Origin: Blastococcus sp. TF02A-35
GTDB taxonomy: Bacteria; Actinomycetota; Actinomycetes; Mycobacteriales; Geodermatophilaceae
DNA length: 63,859 bases
Direction: 5' to 3'
Assembly (NCBI RefSeq): GCF_004571075.1
Contig: NZ_SPQP01000021.1
Coordinates: 1-63,859, forward strand
Below the pieces are notes generated by a model. That model made no database searches, was not told the origin of the DNA, and saw only the letters and a list, made by a program, of their open reading frames with translations. Shown here in pieces: positions 39,874-48,688 of this stretch; positions within the stretch are counted from its first letter, which is position 1; each line of letters starts with the position of its first letter. Position numbers and translations under genes: made by a program.

Positions 39874-39986
39874 GGGGTGCCTCCGGGGTTCGGGCGCGTG
39901 GTACCAGGGGTTCTCAGCGTAGCCAGCGGTCCCGGAGCCGCCGGGCCGCACCCGGGCGCCGGACCGGCCGACCCGGTCGCGGGCCG

Positions 39987-39992
39987 TAGTCT
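39987..39992 (+). promoter_or_regulatory. Candidate -10 of the Lon-N gene (leaderless)
   Basis: TAGTCT ends 7 nt before the ATG at 40000, in the divergent gap with hisD. Confidence 0.45.
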
Positions 39993-39999
39993 TGCCGGG

Positions 40000-40797
40000 A
40001 TGGGTGAGCTGATCCCGCTGTTCCCGCTCGGGCGGCCGCTGTTCCCCGGGGTCGTCCTGCCCCTGCAGATCTTCGAGCCCCGGTACCGCCGGCTGATGCA
40101 CGACCTGCTGAGCCTGCCCGAGCACGACGACCACCGGTTCTTCGGTGTGGTGGCGATCCGGCAGGGCTGGGAGGTCGAGCGGGTGGCCCCGGCCGCGGCG
40201 CTCTACGACATCGGCTGCGTCGCGCGCCTGCGCCGGGTCCAGCCGCAGCCCGACGGCGGGTTCCGGATCGTGACCGTGGGCGGCGAGCGGTTCCGCCTGC
40301 TCGACGTCGTCGTCGGGGACGACCCGCCCTACCTGCAGGCCGAGGTCGAGTGGCTGGCCGAGGAGGAGGCCGCCGAGGAGGCGGCCGGGGACGCCGAGTC
40401 GGTGGCCGACGGCTCGGCGCTGGCTCTGCCCTCGGACGAGCTGGCCTCGTCGGTGGCCCGCGGGTCGATGGACCTGCTGGCGCGCGGCGTCGGCGACCTC
40501 TTCACCCGCTACGTCGCGGAGGTGTCGGCCCTCGGTGCCGGCGCCCAGGGCGACGGTGTCGAGGCGGCGGTGCGCCTGGCGGCGGCGTCCGACGACCCGG
40601 AGGCGCTGTCCTGGCTGGTCGCCTCCTCGGCCCTGCTCACCACCGAGGACCGGCAGGCGCTGCTCGCCGAGTCCGCCACGCGGCGGCGGCTGGCCGCGGA
40701 GTCGCGGCTGCTCCGCCGGGAGCTGACGCTGCTGCAGGAGCTGGGCGCCGTGCCCGCACCGCTGCAGCAGTTCACCACCCCCATGACGGTGAACTGA
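40000..40797 (+). CDS. LON substrate-binding domain protein
   Basis: The 265-residue protein begins [28 protein letters not shown], the classic start of the Lon N-terminal substrate-binding (PUA-like) domain, without the AAA+ or protease parts. Free-standing proteins of this kind are widespread in actinobacteria; a role in protein quality control or as an adaptor is inferred. The C-terminal half is helical and acidic ([11 protein letters not shown] near residue 122). It is divergent from hisD and converges on a membrane gene. Confidence 0.85.
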   Translation: MGELIPLFPLGRPLFPGVVLPLQIFEPRYRRLMHDLLSLPEHDDHRFFGVVAIRQGWEVERVAPAAALYDIGCVARLRRVQPQPDGGFRIVTVGGERFRLLDVVVGDDPPYLQAEVEWLAEEEAAEEAAGDAESVADGSALALPSDELASSVARGSMDLLARGVGDLFTRYVAEVSALGAGAQGDGVEAAVRLAAASDDPEALSWLVASSALLTTEDRQALLAESATRRRLAAESRLLRRELTLLQELGAVPAPLQQFTTPMTVN

Positions 40798-40806
40798 GGC
40801 GGACGC

Positions 40807-41370
40807 CTACTCCCGGCCCAGGCCGTCGTCGGCCGCGAGGATGGCGCAGCACAGGTAGGCCAGCAGGGCGGCGAACGGCGTGGCGGCCAGCCCCGGCAGG
40901 GAGCCGAGCGTCAGCCCGGTGGTGACGACGGTCCCGACGTCGGCCAGCTCGGCCTCGGTCGGCGGGCGGCGGAGCAGCTCCCCCAGCTGCCAGGCGACCA
41001 CCGAGGCGAGCGACCCGCCCGCGGCCAGCACGGCGAGCGTCCCGACACCGCGCGTGCGACGGCGCAGCCAGGCGGCGAGCCCGGCGAGCAGGCCCAGCCC
41101 GAGAAGGAGGAGCACGAGCACGGCGTCGTCGCCGGCCTGCAGCTCCCCCACCGGCGGCCCGACCGGCACCGGCCCGGCGTCGGTCACGCGGTAGTCGGCC
41201 TTGGGCGCCAGCAGCCACCAGAGCACGCCCGCCGGCAGGCCGGCGAGGCCGAGCCCCAGCAGCAGGCCGGTGCCACCGCGGAGGTCCTGGCGGACCTCCG
41301 GCCAGCCCTGCCAGAACACGCGGGAGGGCGACGCCGGCAGCGGCGGGGCCTCCAGCGGCGGCGTGCTCAC
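40807..41370 (-). CDS. Four-span membrane protein, function unknown
   Basis: The 187-residue protein has a Pro-rich N-terminus, then hydrophobic spans at about 37-59, 86-105, 113-131 and 152-180, with a longer polar loop between the first two (KADYRVTDAGPVPVGPP). The arrangement recalls DUF2567-type actinobacterial membrane proteins but I cannot confirm it. The GTG start at 41370 is 59 nt after the dnaE stop, so it is probably in the dnaE transcript. Confidence 0.6.
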   Translation of the reverse strand: MSTPPLEAPPLPASPSRVFWQGWPEVRQDLRGGTGLLLGLGLAGLPAGVLWWLLAPKADYRVTDAGPVPVGPPVGELQAGDDAVLVLLLLGLGLLAGLAAWLRRRTRGVGTLAVLAAGGSLASVVAWQLGELLRRPPTEAELADVGTVVTTGLTLGSLPGLAATPFAALLAYLCCAILAADDGLGRE

Positions 41371-41429
41371 CGGTCCAGTGAACCCCGGGCCCGGCAGCCG
41401 TGCCCCGCCGCCCCCCGCGAACCGGTCGC

Positions 41430-44400
41430 TCAGAGCAGGGCCACGCTGGTCGGCCCGAGCAGCGCCTTGATGTCGCCCATGAGCGCGGTGCTCGGCCGGA
41501 CGCGCAGCCCCTGGTCGAGGCGCAGGACCGTCTCGCGGCTGCCGTTGACCAGCTTGAGCTGGACCTCGGTGGTGCCCGGGTGGCTGCCCAGCACCTCGCG
41601 CAGCCGCTCGACCACCGGCGGCGTGCAGCGGGCGGCGGCCATCGAGACCAGCACCGGGCCGCGCGGGCCCTCGGTGAGCTCGGGGATGGTGACCTCGGAG
41701 CCGAACAGCGAGGGCTGGTCGTCGCGCCGGCTGATCCGTCCCTTGACCACGACGATCTGGTCGCGGACCACCTTCTCCGAGACCTCGACCCAGGTCTTGG
41801 GGAAGAACAGCACCTCGATGCCGGACTCCAGGTCCTCCACCGTCGCGATCGCCCACGGGGCACCCTGCTTGTTGGTGCGGGGCGAGACGGAGGTGAGGAT
41901 GCCGGCGATGGTGACGTTGGCGCCGTCCTCCACCCCACCTGCGTTGATCTCGGCGATCGGGGTGTCGGCGTGCGAGGTCAGCACGTGCTCGACGCCGTGC
42001 AGCGGGTGGTCGGAGACGTAGAGGCCGAGCATGTCGCGCTCGAACATCAGCCGCTCGCTCTTGGACCAGTCGGCCGTGGGGATGGTGATCTCCAGCGCGC
42101 CGCCGAACGGGTCCTCGTCGACGCCGTCGGCACCGAAGCTGCCGAACAGGTCGAACTGCCCCTCGGCCTCCTTGCGCTTGAGCCCCATCGCCGACTCCAC
42201 GGCCTGGGCGTGGATGGCCACGATGCCCTGCCGCGAGTGGCCGAGGGAATCGAAGGCGCCGGCCTTGGCGAGGGACTCGACGACCTTCTTGTTGCAGGCC
42301 ACCGTGTCGATCTTGCGCATGAAGTCGGCGAAGTCCTTGAAGGCGCCCTTCTCCTCGCGCGCCTTCACGATCGACTCCACGACGTTGGTGCCGACGTTGC
42401 GCACCGAGGCCAGGCCGAACCGGATGTCGGTGCCGACGGCCGTGAAGTCCCAGGAGGACTCGTTGACGTCCGGCGGGAGCACCTTGATGCCCATGCGGCG
42501 GCACTCGGCGAGGTAGATCGGCCGGCGGTCCTTGTCGTCCTGGACGCTGGTGAGCAGCCCGGCCATGTACTCGGCCGGGTAGTTCGCCTTGAGGTAGGCG
42601 GTCCAGTAGGAGACCAGGCCGTAGGCCGCGGAGTGCGCCTTGTTGAACGCGTAGTCGGCGAACGGGACGAGGATGTCCCACAGCGTCTTGATCGCGGCGC
42701 TGGAGAACCCGTTGGCCTTCATGCCGGCCTCGAACCCGACGAACTCGGCGTCCAGGACCGACTTCTTCTTCTTGCCCATCGCGCGGCGCAGCAGGTCGGC
42801 CTTGCCGAGGGAGTACCCGGCGACCTTCTGCGCGATCGCCATGACCTGCTCCTGGTAGACGATCAGGCCGTAGGTCTGGCCGAGGATCTCCTCCAGCGGC
42901 TCGGCCAGCTCCGGGTGGATCGGCGTGATCTCCTGCTGGCCGTTCTTGCGCAGCGCGTAGTTCGTGTGCGAGTTCGCACCCATCGGGCCGGGCCGGTAGA
43001 GCGCGCCGACGGCGGAGATGTCCTCGAAGTTGTCCGGCCGCATGAGCCGCAGCAGCGACCGCATCGGGCCGCCGTCGAACTGGAAGACGCCCAGCGTGTC
43101 GCCCCGGGAGAGCAGGGCGTAGGTGTTCGGGTCGGTGAGGTCCTTGCTGATCTCGTCGAGATCCACCGGCTCCTTGCCGTTGATCACGATGTTGCGCAGC
43201 GCGTCGTCGATGACCGTGAGGTTGCGCAGGCCCAGGAAGTCCATCTTGAGCAGGCCGAGCGTCTCGCAGGTCGGGTAGTCGAACTGCGTGATGATCGCGC
43301 CGTCGGCCTCGCGCCGCATGATCGGGATGGAGTCGATCAGCGGGTAGCGGCCGATGATGACGCCGGCGGCGTGCACACCCCACTGGCGCTTCAGGCCCTC
43401 GAGCTTGCGGGCCTGGTCCACGACCTCGGCCGCGCCCGGGTCGGACTCGTAGCGGGCGCGGAACTCCGTCGCCTCCTTGTAGCGCGGGTGCGCCGGGTCG
43501 AACACCCCGGACAGCGGGATGCCCTTGCCCATCACGTCCGGCGGCATGAGCTTGGTCAGCTCGTCACCGACGGAGTAGGGCCGGTCGAGCACCCGGGCGG
43601 CGTCCTTGATCGCGGCCTTGGCCTTGATGGTGCCGTAGGTGACGATCTGGCTGACCCGCTCCTCGCCGTACTTCTGCGAGACGTACTGGATGACCTCGCC
43701 GCGGCGGCGGTCGTCGAAGTCGATGTCGACATCGGGCATCGAGACGCGCTCGGGGTTGAGGAACCGCTCGAAGATCAGGCCGTGCTGCAGCGGGTCGAGG
43801 TCGGTGATGCCCATGGCGTAGGCGGCCAGCGAGCCGGCGGCCGAGCCACGGCCGGGACCGACGCGGATGCCGTTGTCCTTGGCCCAGTTGATGAAGTCGG
43901 CGACCACGAGGAAGTACCCCGGGAAGCCCATCTGGCAGATGATCCCGGTCTCGTAGTCCGCCTGCTTGCGCACGTGGTCGGGGATGCCGTTGGGGTACCG
44001 CTTGTGCAGCCCGCGCTCGACCTCCTTGATGAACCAGGAGGTCTCGTCCTCCCCCGGCGGCAGCGGGAAGCGCGGCATCAGGTCCGCACCCTCGGTGAAG
44101 GTCACGTCGCACTGCTCGGCCACGAGGAGGGTGTTGTCGCAGGCCTCGGCCAGGTCGCCGGTGAACAGCGCCCGCATCTCGGCGGCCGATTTCAGGTAGT
44201 AGCCGTCACCGTTGAACTTGAAGCGGTTCGGCTCGTTGAGCCGGGAGCCGGTCTGGATGCACAGCAGGGCGTCGTGGGCCTCGGCGTCCTCCTTGTGCGT
44301 GTAGTGGAGGTCGTTCGTGGCCAGCAGCGGGATCCCGAGGTCCTTGGCGATGGCCAGCAGCGCGGGGCGGGTCTTCTTCTCGATGGACAGCCCGTGGTCC

Positions 44401-44990
44401 ATCAGCTCGGCGTAGAAGTTCTCCCGCCCGAAGATGTCCTGGAAGTCGGCGGCGGCCTGGCGGGCCTTGTCCTCCTTGCCGGCGCGCAGCCACATGTTCA
44501 CCTCGCCCGACGGGCAGCCGGTGGTGGCGATCAGGCCCTTGCCGTAGCGCTCCAGCAGGTCGCGGTCGAAGCGCGGCTTGCGGTACTGCCCCTCCAGGCT
44601 GGCCAGCGAGGAGATGCGGAAGAGGTTGTGCATGCCCTCCGTGGTGCGGGCGAGCAGCGTCATGTGGGTGTAGGCCGCCTTGCCCCGGTTGGAGCCGCCG
44701 TCACCCTCCTCGTCGATCAGGTTGTCGCCGAAGTCGAACGGCGCCCGGTCGAACCGCGAGCCCGGGGTGTAGTACCCCTCCATGCCGATGATCGGCTTCA
44801 CGCCGGCGTTCTTCGCCTGCTTGTAGAAGTCGTAGGCGCCGAACACGTTGCCGTGGTCGGTCATGGCCAGCGCCGGCATCCCCTGCTCGGCCGCCGCCTT
44901 CGTGACCTCCGGCAGCTTCGCGGCGCCGTCGAGCATCGAGTACTCGGTGTGCACGTGCAGGTGCACGAACGAGTCGGACGGGCTGCTCAC
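41430..44990 (-). CDS. dnaE: DNA polymerase III alpha subunit
   Basis: This is the replicative polymerase, 1186 residues, in the usual order: N-terminal PHP domain (FVHLHVHTEYSMLDG), polymerase core with GPGRGSAAGSL and the catalytic Asp motif PDVDIDFDDRR near residue 420, KKKKSVLD region, tandem HhH, and an OB domain (NVTIAGILTSV). It is the essential DnaE1 type, not the DnaE2/ImuC form, judging by the intact PHP motif and housekeeping context. The start is a GTG. The 200 bp upstream hold a pair of ACGTGTCT direct repeats (45123 and 45150). Confidence 0.96.
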   Translation of the reverse strand: MSSPSDSFVHLHVHTEYSMLDGAAKLPEVTKAAAEQGMPALAMTDHGNVFGAYDFYKQAKNAGVKPIIGMEGYYTPGSRFDRAPFDFGDNLIDEEGDGGSNRGKAAYTHMTLLARTTEGMHNLFRISSLASLEGQYRKPRFDRDLLERYGKGLIATTGCPSGEVNMWLRAGKEDKARQAAADFQDIFGRENFYAELMDHGLSIEKKTRPALLAIAKDLGIPLLATNDLHYTHKEDAEAHDALLCIQTGSRLNEPNRFKFNGDGYYLKSAAEMRALFTGDLAEACDNTLLVAEQCDVTFTEGADLMPRFPLPPGEDETSWFIKEVERGLHKRYPNGIPDHVRKQADYETGIICQMGFPGYFLVVADFINWAKDNGIRVGPGRGSAAGSLAAYAMGITDLDPLQHGLIFERFLNPERVSMPDVDIDFDDRRRGEVIQYVSQKYGEERVSQIVTYGTIKAKAAIKDAARVLDRPYSVGDELTKLMPPDVMGKGIPLSGVFDPAHPRYKEATEFRARYESDPGAAEVVDQARKLEGLKRQWGVHAAGVIIGRYPLIDSIPIMRREADGAIITQFDYPTCETLGLLKMDFLGLRNLTVIDDALRNIVINGKEPVDLDEISKDLTDPNTYALLSRGDTLGVFQFDGGPMRSLLRLMRPDNFEDISAVGALYRPGPMGANSHTNYALRKNGQQEITPIHPELAEPLEEILGQTYGLIVYQEQVMAIAQKVAGYSLGKADLLRRAMGKKKKSVLDAEFVGFEAGMKANGFSSAAIKTLWDILVPFADYAFNKAHSAAYGLVSYWTAYLKANYPAEYMAGLLTSVQDDKDRRPIYLAECRRMGIKVLPPDVNESSWDFTAVGTDIRFGLASVRNVGTNVVESIVKAREEKGAFKDFADFMRKIDTVACNKKVVESLAKAGAFDSLGHSRQGIVAIHAQAVESAMGLKRKEAEGQFDLFGSFGADGVDEDPFGGALEITIPTADWSKSERLMFERDMLGLYVSDHPLHGVEHVLTSHADTPIAEINAGGVEDGANVTIAGILTSVSPRTNKQGAPWAIATVEDLESGIEVLFFPKTWVEVSEKVVRDQIVVVKGRISRRDDQPSLFGSEVTIPELTEGPRGPVLVSMAAARCTPPVVERLREVLGSHPGTTEVQLKLVNGSRETVLRLDQGLRVRPSTALMGDIKALLGPTSVALL

Positions 44991-45190
44991 AGTGGGTCTG
45001 TGCTCCTCACGGGTCGTGCGTGCCCGGCCGGCGTCACGCGGCGGGCGACCGGCGGGGAAGACCGGCAGTGCATGCGGGGGCGGCAGGCACCGGCGGGCCG
45101 GTGGGTCGATCCTCGCACTGGGACGTGTCTACTTCGAGGGTCTGACAGAACGTGTCTTCTCACAGTGGACCGTTCCGTCACAGCGGTGCC

Positions 45191-45634
45191 TCAGGGCAGC
45201 GCGCGCCGCATCGTGACGTGCGCGATGCCCGCCTCCTCGTACACCTCGCCGACCGCCGCGTACCCCTCGCGCTCGTAGAAGCGGCGGGCCGGCAGCTGGG
45301 CGTGCAGCTCGACCTCCCGCGCCCCGCGGGCGGCGGCCTGGCGGTGCAGCTCGGCGAGGACGGCGGCGCCGTGCCCCCGCCCGCGCACCTCGGCGTCGGC
45401 GGCCATCCGCCCGATCCGCGCGACCGGCCCGTCGAGCAGCAGCCGTCCCGTGGCCACGGCCCGGCCGGCAGCGTCCCGGCTCAGCACGTGAACGGCGGTG
45501 GCGTCGGCGGCGTCCTGCTCGATCTCGGCCGGCACGCCCTGCTCCTCGACGAAGACGCGGGTGCGAAGCGCGGCCACCTCCGGCCAGTCCTCGGCGGTGG
45601 CGACGCTGGCGGTGGGGCTCGGCACGTCTCCCAT
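45191..45634 (-). CDS. GNAT family N-acetyltransferase
   Basis: The 147-residue protein has the acetyl-CoA binding motif VRGRGHGAAVLAEL and the ending FYEREGYAAVG of the GNAT fold. The start VATAEDWPEVAALRTRVFVEEQGVPAEIEQD resembles ElaA/YjcF-like members. Substrate unknown. The ATG at 45634 is 20 nt after the preceding gene, so it ends a rluD-CPBP-45655-GNAT run. Confidence 0.85.
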   Translation of the reverse strand: MGDVPSPTASVATAEDWPEVAALRTRVFVEEQGVPAEIEQDAADATAVHVLSRDAAGRAVATGRLLLDGPVARIGRMAADAEVRGRGHGAAVLAELHRQAAARGAREVELHAQLPARRFYEREGYAAVGEVYEEAGIAHVTMRRALP

Positions 45635-45654
45635 CCTGCCCGCCGTGGAGCGGG

Positions 45655-46257
45655 TCAGCGGCGGCGGCCTCGCACCGGGTTCCGGTCGTCGTCCTCGTAG
45701 TAGAAGACCTCGACGTCCCACAGCTCGTCCTGCAGCGCACGCGCCAGCACCAACCCGTCAGCGCACCACCGCGGGTCGAGCACGCTCGGCCTCGGGGCAC
45801 GCCGGTTCCACCGGCGCAGCTGCTCCACCAGCTCCTCGCTCACGAACAGGGGCGCCGGGTCCACGGCGAGAGACCGCCCGAACGGGAAGCTCCACAGCGG
45901 GACGTCGACCGACGGCGCCGCCATGACCGTCAGCGCGGCCGGCCGGTCGGCCTCCACGGCGGGGCGCTCCTCGTCGGACTCGGCCATCACGACGTCGACA
46001 TCGGGCAGCTGGTTCTGCAGCTCGGCGACCAGCCGCCGCTCCTCCCGGTCCCAGCCCGGTTCCACCGGACGGGGGACGCGCGCGTTCCAGACAGGCCACA
46101 CCCGGTCGTTCCACTCCACCAACCGCTCGATCAACGCGACCGGGACGCCGACCCCGGCCAGCTCGTCGGCGCCGAGCGTCCCCATGTCGGTCCACACCGG
46201 CACCCCTCCCCCGTGGTCGTGCGCGAACCGGACGCGTGGCGGCAGCGGACCGCTCAC
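45655..46257 (-). CDS. Hypothetical protein
   Basis: This 200-residue protein is soluble and acidic with many Trp residues (LVEWNDRVWPVWNARVPRP, then QLRRWNRRAPRP), suggesting an internal repeat with a W-N-R core. I do not recognise a family. The GTG start overlaps the CPBP protease stop as GTGA. It ends with an Arg-rich tail. Coupling to a membrane protease may reflect joint function, but nothing in the sequence shows it. Confidence 0.65.
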   Translation of the reverse strand: MSGPLPPRVRFAHDHGGGVPVWTDMGTLGADELAGVGVPVALIERLVEWNDRVWPVWNARVPRPVEPGWDREERRLVAELQNQLPDVDVVMAESDEERPAVEADRPAALTVMAAPSVDVPLWSFPFGRSLAVDPAPLFVSEELVEQLRRWNRRAPRPSVLDPRWCADGLVLARALQDELWDVEVFYYEDDDRNPVRGRRR

Positions 46258-47036
46258 GCGTGCTCCTCGGTGGGCAGGGCGCTCGCGGGCACGAGCAGAA
46301 AGCGCAGGTCGATCAGCGCGTGCAGCAGCACGGGCAGCAGCAGCGAGCCGGTGTCGAGGTACAGCGCGGCCATGACCCCGCCCAGCACGCCGGTCGTGAT
46401 GATGCCCGCCCGGCCCTGGTAGGCGTGCGCCAGCCCGAAGGCCACGGCGGCGACGAGCACCAGCACGAACGACGGCGCCCCGCCGGCGGCCGCTGCCACC
46501 ACCGCCAGGAAGAACCCGCGGTAGAGCCACTCCTCGCACACGCCGGCGGTGACCCCGACGACGGAGAACAGCCGCCGCTCCTCGTCGGTGCGCGGGAGCA
46601 GGGCCAGGGTCGAGAGCCCGGGCGGCTCCGCGTGCCGCCCCTCCCCCGGCCGGCGTGCCGGTCGGGCCATCTCCAGCAGCGCGCCGGCCCGCAGCTGGCG
46701 GGTGGAGGCGACCACCAGCAGCAGCACGACCACGACGACGACCCAGGTGAGGGGCCCGGGCCACTCCTGCGGCCAGCGCAGCCCGACCGCCCCGGCCGGG
46801 ACGTCGGTGGCGAAGAGCCAGACGATGACCGCGAGCACCGCCAGGCCCCACTCGAGCACCAGCAGGCGGCGGTAGAACGACCGGCGCGCACCGGCGTCGG
46901 TGCGCAGCCGGCCCTCGAACCTCCGGTGCAGGACGTGCCCGACCACCGGCTCCCCCACGACCAGGTAGGCCGCGACCACGACCGCCGCCAGGGCCGCGGG
47001 CCCGAAGTCGGCGAGGGAGGCCGGCAGTCCGGTCAC
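46254..47036 (-). CDS. CPBP family intramembrane metalloprotease
   Basis: The 260-residue membrane protein has the CAAX protease/bacteriocin-processing (CPBP, Abi) motifs: CEEWLYRGFF with the Glu pair and Arg, then FGLAHAYQG with the His, and a final HALIDLR. About seven hydrophobic spans are present. Members cleave or process membrane substrates; the substrate here is unknown. It starts 10 nt after the rluD stop. Confidence 0.88.
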   Translation of the reverse strand: MTGLPASLADFGPAALAAVVVAAYLVVGEPVVGHVLHRRFEGRLRTDAGARRSFYRRLLVLEWGLAVLAVIVWLFATDVPAGAVGLRWPQEWPGPLTWVVVVVVLLLVVASTRQLRAGALLEMARPARRPGEGRHAEPPGLSTLALLPRTDEERRLFSVVGVTAGVCEEWLYRGFFLAVVAAAAGGAPSFVLVLVAAVAFGLAHAYQGRAGIITTGVLGGVMAALYLDTGSLLLPVLLHALIDLRFLLVPASALPTEEHA

Positions 47037-47046
47037 CGAGAGCGGG

Positions 47047-47994
47047 TCAGGTCTCGGCGCGCAGGACTGCCAGCGCGCCGGCGAGGTCGGGCGGGTACTC
47101 GCTGGTGAACTCCACCCACCGGCCGTCCGCCGGGTGGTGGAAGCCCAGCCGCACGGCGTGCAGCCACTGGCGCGAGACCCCCAGCCGGGCGGCCAGCGTC
47201 GGGTCGGCGCCGTAGGTCATGTCGCCCACGCACGGGTGGCGCAGGGCGGAGAAGTGCACGCGGATCTGGTGGGTCCGGCCCGTCTCCAGCTTGATGTCGA
47301 CCAGGCTGGCGGCGGCGAATGCCTCGATCACCTCGTAGTGCGTCACCGAGGGGCGCCCGCCCTGGACCACCGCGAACCGCCAGTCGTGCTTGGGGTGGCG
47401 GTCGATGGGTGCGTCGATGGTGCCGCGCGAGGGGTCCGGGTGGCCCTGCACGAGGGCGTTGTAGCCCTTCTCGACGGTGCGCTCCTTGAACGCCGCCTTG
47501 AGCGCGGTGTAGGCCCGCTCGCTCTTGGCGACCACCATGACGCCGGTCGTCGCCGCGTCCAGCCGGTGCACGACGCCCTGGCGCTCGGCGGCTCCCGAGG
47601 TGGAGATGCGGTACCCGGCCGCGGCGAGGCCCCCGATGACGGTCGGGCCGTCCCAGCCGGGGCTCGGGTGGGCGGCGACCCCGACCGGCTTGTCCACGAC
47701 GACGAGGTCGTCGTCGTCGTGCAGGACGGTCATCCCCTCGACCGGCTTGGGGGCGACCGGCTCGCCCGGCGGGGGCGGCAGCTCCACCTCCAGCCAGCTG
47801 CCACCGGTCAGGCGGTCGCCCTTGCCGCGGACCCGGCCGTCGACGACGACGTGGCCGGCGTCGGCGAGCTCGGCGGCCGTCGTCCGGGACAGGCCGAAGA
47901 GCCGGGAGAGCGCCTGGTCCACCCGCTGCCCCTCGAGCCCGTCGGGCACGGGGAGGGCCCGGTGCAGGCCAGGAGTGCTGATCACGGGACCCAT
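47047..47994 (-). CDS. rluD: Pseudouridine synthase, RluD type
   Basis: The 315-residue protein has an N-terminal S4 RNA-binding domain ([26 protein letters not shown]) and the RluA/RluD catalytic motif [17 protein letters not shown] with the nucleophilic Asp, plus GRTHQIRVH. By context next to lspA it is the RluD of actinobacteria, modifying helix 69 of 23S rRNA in Escherichia coli; the exact site here is inferred. It starts 36 nt after the lspA stop. Confidence 0.92.
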   Translation of the reverse strand: MGPVISTPGLHRALPVPDGLEGQRVDQALSRLFGLSRTTAAELADAGHVVVDGRVRGKGDRLTGGSWLEVELPPPPGEPVAPKPVEGMTVLHDDDDLVVVDKPVGVAAHPSPGWDGPTVIGGLAAAGYRISTSGAAERQGVVHRLDAATTGVMVVAKSERAYTALKAAFKERTVEKGYNALVQGHPDPSRGTIDAPIDRHPKHDWRFAVVQGGRPSVTHYEVIEAFAAASLVDIKLETGRTHQIRVHFSALRHPCVGDMTYGADPTLAARLGVSRQWLHAVRLGFHHPADGRWVEFTSEYPPDLAGALAVLRAET

Positions 47995-48030
47995 TGTGCG
48001 GGTCCCCGCCGACGGGGCGCCGCAGCCGCC

Positions 48031-48657
48031 TCAGTCGGTGTCGTCGCTGGTGGCCCGCGTGCCGTCGAACTCGATGCCGCGCAGGGCCAGCAGGACGCCG
48101 AGGACGCCGCCGCAGACGATCGCGGAGTCGGCGATGTTGAACACCGGCCACACCTCGCCGTCGGGCCCGAAGACCGACAGGAAGTCGACGACGCCGCCGC
48201 GCAGGAAGCCGGGGTCGCGGAAGACCCGGTCGACCAGGTTGCCGACCGCACCGCCGAGGACGAGCCCCAGCGCCACCGCCCAGCCGGTGGAGAACAGCCG
48301 CTGGGCGGTGCGGACGATGACGACCGCGACGACCAGGGCGATGAGGGTGAACACGATCGTGAAGCCCTCGGCCAGGGAGAACGCCGCGCCCGTGTTGCGC
48401 AGGTTCGTCAGGTAGAGCGCGCCCCCGAGGGTTCGGATGTCCTCACCCGGCTCGATGGTCGCGACGACGACCAGCTTGGTCACGAGGTCGGCGAGCAGGA
48501 TGCCGGCGGCCAGCGACAGCAGCAGCCGCGTGCGGGGGCGCCCCGAGGGCTCGACGGCGGCGGGCCCGCCGGTGGAGCCGTCCACCGGGTCGGCGTGCTC
48601 GGTCAGGTGGGGCTCCTCGGACGTCGTGGCACCGGCGGCGGGGAGCCGCCGGTGCAC
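48031..48657 (-). CDS. lspA: Lipoprotein signal peptidase II
   Basis: LspA cleaves the signal peptide of diacylglyceryl-modified prolipoproteins. Four spans carry the family motifs LADLVTKL, LYLTNLRNTGAAFSL, the catalytic Asp in GGAVGNLVDRV and the second Asp in VWPVFNIADSAI. From the GTG at 48657 it has 208 residues, with a longer N-terminal arm than usual. The only good ribosome site, GAGGAG, precedes an in-frame CTG at 48606, which would give 191 residues; the start is therefore uncertain. It follows sugC by 31 nt. Confidence 0.93.
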   Translation of the reverse strand: MHRRLPAAGATTSEEPHLTEHADPVDGSTGGPAAVEPSGRPRTRLLLSLAAGILLADLVTKLVVVATIEPGEDIRTLGGALYLTNLRNTGAAFSLAEGFTIVFTLIALVVAVVIVRTAQRLFSTGWAVALGLVLGGAVGNLVDRVFRDPGFLRGGVVDFLSVFGPDGEVWPVFNIADSAIVCGGVLGVLLALRGIEFDGTRATSDDTD

Positions 48658-48688
48658 CGACGATAGCCGGGGCGCTGCCCGGTGCCCG

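Noticed and set aside
39885..39905. TGGTACCACG upstream of hisD resembling a T-box fragment
   Set aside because: The leader from the candidate -10 to hisD is only about 45 nt, too short for a T-box, and the match is partial.
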